From: Dictyocoela muelleri
Lineage: Eukaryota; Microsporidia
NCBI GenBank assembly: GCA_016256075.1
Contig: SDVU01000731.1
Coordinates: forward strand, 1 to 11,048
DNA: 11,048 nucleotides
Direction of reading: 5' to 3'
Position numbers and translations under genes: made by a program. The first letter of the stretch is position 1, and each line of letters begins with the position of its first letter. Shown piece by piece: positions 8,068 to 11,048 of the stretch. The notes beneath the pieces are model-generated. The model saw only the letters and a program-made list of their open reading frames with translations. It had not been told where the DNA came from and ran no database searches.

Positions 8068-9208
8068 GGAGCATGTTAGTTAGCCGCTGTTTGAAAAATT
8101 TTACGCTGTTTGAAAAAATTTTAAACCCCTCACCCTTTATGTTTAAAATTTCAATAAATAAAAATTCAAAAGAAGAAGACCTCTTTTCAGAAGAAGAAAA
8201 TCTCTTTTCAGAAGAAGACATTCTAGCTTTAAACGTTACAGAACGTTTCTTATAAAGAATATTCATGGATATAAAGACAAAAAACGTTTTTTTAGCTCGA
8301 TTAGGACTTATAAAGAACAATCTAAAATGTGAACTATGTGATGATGAAAAAGCAAAAAGCTACGTAAAAAGAAAAAGTTCATTTGATGGTTTTATTTGTT
8401 CATGTGTAAAATCGTGTAGAAAGTTCTATTGTTTAAGTAAGAGTAGTCATTTCGAAGGTTGTCGTTTAGACATGTTCTCGACCTTTAAAATAATGTATAA
8501 GTACTTATACAAGATCCTATATTCACAAATTGAAAAGGATTTGGAAATCAGTAGAGTTACTGTGTATAAATATGTTGATAAGATAGAGAGGTTATTTGTG
8601 AGTATATAACAACACAAAACCAAAGAATCTGAGGTCTTCATGAAAATGGTGAACCAAAGATTGAAGAAATTGACGAAAATTTATTTTTTAAACTAAAATA
8701 TAATAGAAGAAGGTTCGTATAAGGACAACGGTATGTAGGGGTATTAAGAGAAGAACAAAAAATGCTTTTACTGTACCTTTCTCGAATAGAAGCGCACAAA
8801 CAATGGCTCAAGTAATCATTGATAATGTATTACCGGGCTCAAATATTATAACAGACCAATGGAAGGCGTACGAAAGAGCTTTACAAGATATGCCAGAATA
8901 TCTACACAGAACAGTTAATTACTCTATAAATTACGTGAATTCACTAGATCAAGACGTTCATACACAGACAATTGAATGGTTATGGTCTCTTTCTAAACGA
9001 TTCTTAAAAGAAAATAATAGTATTTCGAAGGAAAAACCCGAGGATATTCTTACGCAATTAATTTGGAGGAACAAGATTATAAAAGATAAACGATTTATAC
9101 AGCCTTTACTATTACTACGAATAAACAATTAGTTTAATTTTCCTTTTTTAATCTTCATTTTTTAAAACAGCGTCTAATCTTTAAAATAGCGTCTAACTAA
9201 CATTAACC
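8068..9208 (+). mobile_element. Merlin DNA transposon, 1141 bp, with TIRs and 8-bp TSD
   Basis: This near full-length Merlin (IS1595/ISXO2-like) element has both ends preserved. The terminal inverted repeats 8068-8119 and 9157-9208 both begin GG, share ATGTTAGTTAG near the tip, and match at about 42 of 52 positions. Each contains two copies of a CGCT(G/A)TTT motif about 20 bp apart. AAAAATTC flanks both ends. The transposase is the only gene inside. It is inserted in the Ty3/gypsy fossil, near its Gag-protease boundary. Confidence 0.85.
8139..9132 (+). pseudogene. Merlin (ISXO2-like) transposase pseudogene
   Basis: This is a cut-and-paste transposase of the DDE class. I take the ATG at 8139 as the start because it is the first in frame inside the element. 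The N-terminal acidic stretch contains a 21-bp tandem duplication (8181-8222) encoding two copies of ENLFSEE-like residues. A stop at 8253-8255 interrupts the frame, then LGLIKNNLKCELC...CSCVKSC gives the zinc-ribbon cysteines, and FEGCRL...DLEISRVTVYKYV gives the HTH block. The frame ends at 8607-8609. Next, in another frame, comes EIDENLFFKLKYNRRR with the first catalytic Asp at 8672-8674, then a stop at 8720-8722. After a further frame change near the A run at 8758-8763, the C-terminal part reads NIITDQWKAY (second Asp 8854-8856) and HTQTIEWLW (Glu 8974-8976), spacing about 39. All catalytic residues and both termini survive, so the break-up looks relatively recent compared with the 3581-4176 copy. 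Confidence 0.9.
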
Positions 9209-9216
9209 AAAAATTC
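9209..9216 (+). repeat. right target-site duplication of the Merlin element
   Basis: AAAAATTC is identical to 8060-8067, directly outside the right terminal inverted repeat. Confidence 0.75.
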
Positions 9217-9930
9217 TTTTTATATGCAAGTAATCCCTATCAACACTTTCTAGAATTTCCGTCATTCCAAGCTAAATAATTTCATGATCTATTTTATTTT
9301 GTAATCCGTAAAAATGATTTATTTATAAAAAATTTTTCTCTTGTATATTATTATCTCCAATAATGCAATTTTTATAAATCCGTTCTTCTATAGAATCTAA
9401 AAAATCTTTTATAAAAAAGTTTTTTTTGCTTCGTATTGAACAATTGGTTTTTATCATGTACGTATGGAGCTCAATGGGTATTTAAGTACTATAAAAAACC
9501 CTGAGTCCATCTTTAATAGATGTTATATCCAAATTTTATAAAATTTTTGAATCAATTAACAGCTCATAGCTTCTTTATTTGCTTGATTTTTTCCATTACA
9601 ATAAACTTACAATGTTAGGAAATTTTTTATACCATTAATTTTGGTCTATTTCGCGTAAATTTACGATTTTTCAAGCTGGATAATTGTTTCAGTATTGAGC
9701 TCGGGTTTGAGAAATTTTTAATGGGTATGTTTCGTAATTTTAGCGCTTTTATTTATACTATTTCGGCTTTGAATTCAAATTACCTTGAACTACCCATAAT
9801 GATATCGAAATATTCATAAGATCACATAGGAAAAGTATGGTTATCGGAGAATGTTTATCGACTTCAATTTTTTTCAAAGCTTTTAGAATGATTAAAAGAT
9901 TTTTGTCCACCATGTTTCCAATAAACTTTA

Positions 9931-10087
9931 TTCCATGCCTTTAACAACCAATTACAGCTTATTATAAAATCTGTACCAGAAATGAACATAGAAACTCATT
10001 CTAGTTCGTTATAACCCCATTGGTTTCATATTTAGTCGATTGTCCAATAAGGAGGTTTCTGGATAATATAATTAGAATTTTCGCGGA
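9931..10087. other. unassigned AT-rich spacer
   Basis: This lies between the weak Gag-side region of the retroelement fossil and the minisatellite. An untranslated leader or LTR of the fossil would be expected here, but I cannot recognise a primer-binding site or a repeat partner elsewhere in the window. Confidence 0.3.
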
Positions 10088-10305
10088 CTATCTATAACTC
10101 TGGCAAAATGTGTCTAAAAATCTATAAAAAACGAGTCTATAAGCCCGTAAGAAACGAGTCTATTAATAAAATAAATTAATCTTTAAAAAAAAAAATCTAT
10201 AAAATTGGAAAATATGTCAAAAACTTTAAAAAATGTAGTCGGAACTTTTGTAAAAACTGGTCTATAACTTTGAAAACCGAATCTACAACTATGAAAAATC
10301 CATTA
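10088..10305 (+). repeat. CTATAA ~20-22-bp degenerate minisatellite block
   Basis: About ten units of the form GTCTATAACTTTGAAAACnG, with variable spacing of about 20-22 bp, e.g. TCTATAACTCTGGCAAAATG near 10091 and TCTATAACTTTGAAAACCGA near 10261. It is the same family and orientation as the block at about 2028-2110, nearly 8 kb away. A minus-strand open frame over 10197-10460 overlaps it and appears spurious. Confidence 0.7.
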
Positions 10306-10951
10306 TACTCGTACAAAATATTTCGGTATTTTCTTGTAAAACGCACGAAAAAACAGAATACCCTTAGACATTCAGTTTGCCTACTTATACTTATTCTGAT
10401 ATGACAATGAAGACTCGTCTTATTCGGGGTGAGTATGAGTTTAGCGACATGTCTCTGCAAAAAAATTGGTTAACAAAAATATGAAAAGCCGCTAATTTTC
10501 TATATAATTAATATTCATTCTACATATGAATATAGCGTATACAGATAAACTCTGGCCAGTTTAATAGTGCCGTATTAATTAAACCAGGAATCAAAGGTCT
10601 AAAACCAAAGTGGGGACATTCTCTCGGGTTTAAATTATATATGTTTTGATTATAAATTAAATGTAATTATATTTTCGTATACCGACATTAAGAGGAGAAT
10701 AAAAAACCAAACAATTTTTTAAATTTCAAAAAATTTTAAACTATAACATAAATTTCAAAAATAGAGGGGTTAGAAAACCCAAGAAGCAAAAAATTATTTC
10801 AATAAAAACATTTAACTAATTCGTAAAATAATATATCTTCATACAATATTCTTATAAAAAATGAGCGAGTAACACACGAGCCAGGCAATATTTATTTAAA
10901 ATTCATTTTAAACACGATTAATTTTTAAAAAAATATAATTTATTCATTAAA
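10306..10951. other. intergenic AT-rich stretch, nothing recognised
   Basis: No protein similarity, RNA or repeat family is apparent on either strand. A small dyad (ATATTCAT ... ATGAATAT, near 10510-10533) and a few locally GC-richer words occur (10550-10620), but none is enough to name a feature. Confidence 0.4.
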
Positions 10952-11048
10952 TTGATCTATAAAAATAAATGCAGTGAACTATATAAATGAATAAAGTGAT
11001 CTATATAAATCAATAAAGTGATCTATATAAATGAATAAAGTGATCTAT
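10952..11048 (+). repeat. 22-bp tandem repeat running off the window
   Basis: About 4.4 copies of GTGATCTATATAAATGAATA plus AA, with unit starts at 10952, 10974, 10996, 11018 and 11040, exactly 22 apart. The last three copies are almost identical. The first two are more diverged, so the array is cleaner toward the window edge and probably continues beyond it. It shares a CTATA core and the 22-bp period with the other minisatellites here. Confidence 0.9.

Larger units (their letters stand above)
6086..9930 (-). mobile_element. Ty3/gypsy-type LTR retroelement fossil (minus strand)
   Basis: This is a broken, virus-like LTR retrotransposon relic. In minus-strand order its parts are: a weakly supported Gag-side region (about 9930-9217), an aspartic-protease-like stretch (about 7900-7700), a reverse transcriptase domain (about 7390-6800), an RNase H domain (about 6720-6130), and the beginning of an integrase zinc-binding region at the low-coordinate edge. 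The order protease-RT-RNase H-integrase is that of Ty3/gypsy. It is heavily decayed, with clearly more than ten breaks. A Merlin transposon is inserted at 8068-9208 and a Tc1/mariner-type element at the 6084 edge, so it is older than both. No pair of long terminal repeats is recognisable, so age cannot be read from LTR divergence. Faint integrase-like similarity may resume on the far side of the Tc1/mariner element at about 4190-4289. Confidence 0.75.

Noticed and set aside
8054-8320. 88-codon open frame on the minus strand
   Set aside because: It is antisense to the Merlin transposase N-terminus, and its Ser/Glu repeat is the complement of the 21-bp duplication.
8447-8641. 64-codon open frame on the minus strand
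   Set aside because: It is a shadow of the Merlin zinc-ribbon/HTH region.
6086-10087. Long terminal repeats of the retroelement fossil
   Set aside because: No pair of similar direct repeats was found on the two sides of the coding remnants. The ends may be lost or outside recognisable range.
10197-10460. 87-codon open frame on the minus strand
   Set aside because: Its C-terminal half translates the degenerate CTATAA minisatellite. No recognisable domain or ribosomal context.
10952-11048. CRISPR-like array of 22-bp repeats
   Set aside because: The units are contiguous with no unique spacers, the context is eukaryotic, and no cas-like gene is present.

Overview
This is very AT-rich DNA (about four fifths A+T by eye) with no intact protein-coding gene. 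Everything recognisable is a transposable-element remnant or a simple or inverted repeat, plus one degenerate tRNA-like sequence. Merlin/IS1595-type (ISXO2-like) transposases, a Tc1/mariner-IS630-type transposase and a Ty3/gypsy fossil on such a low-GC background suggest a repeat-rich microsporidian genome. That is an inference from family content and base composition; no host gene is present to confirm it.

Layout. 10-81 (minus): decayed tRNA-Tyr-like sequence. 84-2360: a large imperfect dyad. Its outer arms are degenerate ~22-bp minisatellites with a CTATAA/TTATAG core. Its left interior is a T-rich array with a period near 13 bp (340-1060), which switches to A-rich strand polarity near 1065. 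A ~718-bp TIR-bounded non-coding insert (1220-1937) interrupts the right half. 2462-2663: a 202-bp hairpin-forming palindrome. 2926-3578: a 653-bp non-coding element with perfectly matching 21-bp ends. 3581-4176: a decayed Merlin-type transposase with no recognisable N-terminal half.

4190 to about 9930 is best read as a nest. The base layer is a broken Ty3/gypsy-type LTR retroelement fossil on the minus strand: Gag-side at high coordinates, then protease, reverse transcriptase, RNase H and the start of integrase. A Tc1/mariner-type element (4292-6084, TA on both sides) sits in the integrase side. A Merlin element (8068-9208, 8-bp target duplication AAAAATTC) sits near the Gag-protease boundary. 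A 524-bp palindrome (4354-4877) lies in the left terminal repeat of the Tc1/mariner element, making a third level of nesting.

10088-10305 holds another block of the CTATAA minisatellite in the same orientation as the block near 2030-2100. 10952-11048 is a clean 22-bp tandem repeat running off the window. 10306-10951 shows nothing I can name.

None of the elements can make its own protein from this copy. The DNA transposons keep most of their catalytic motifs but are frameshifted and carry stops. The window reads as a transposon graveyard, perhaps subtelomeric or gene-poor, that records several successive invasions.
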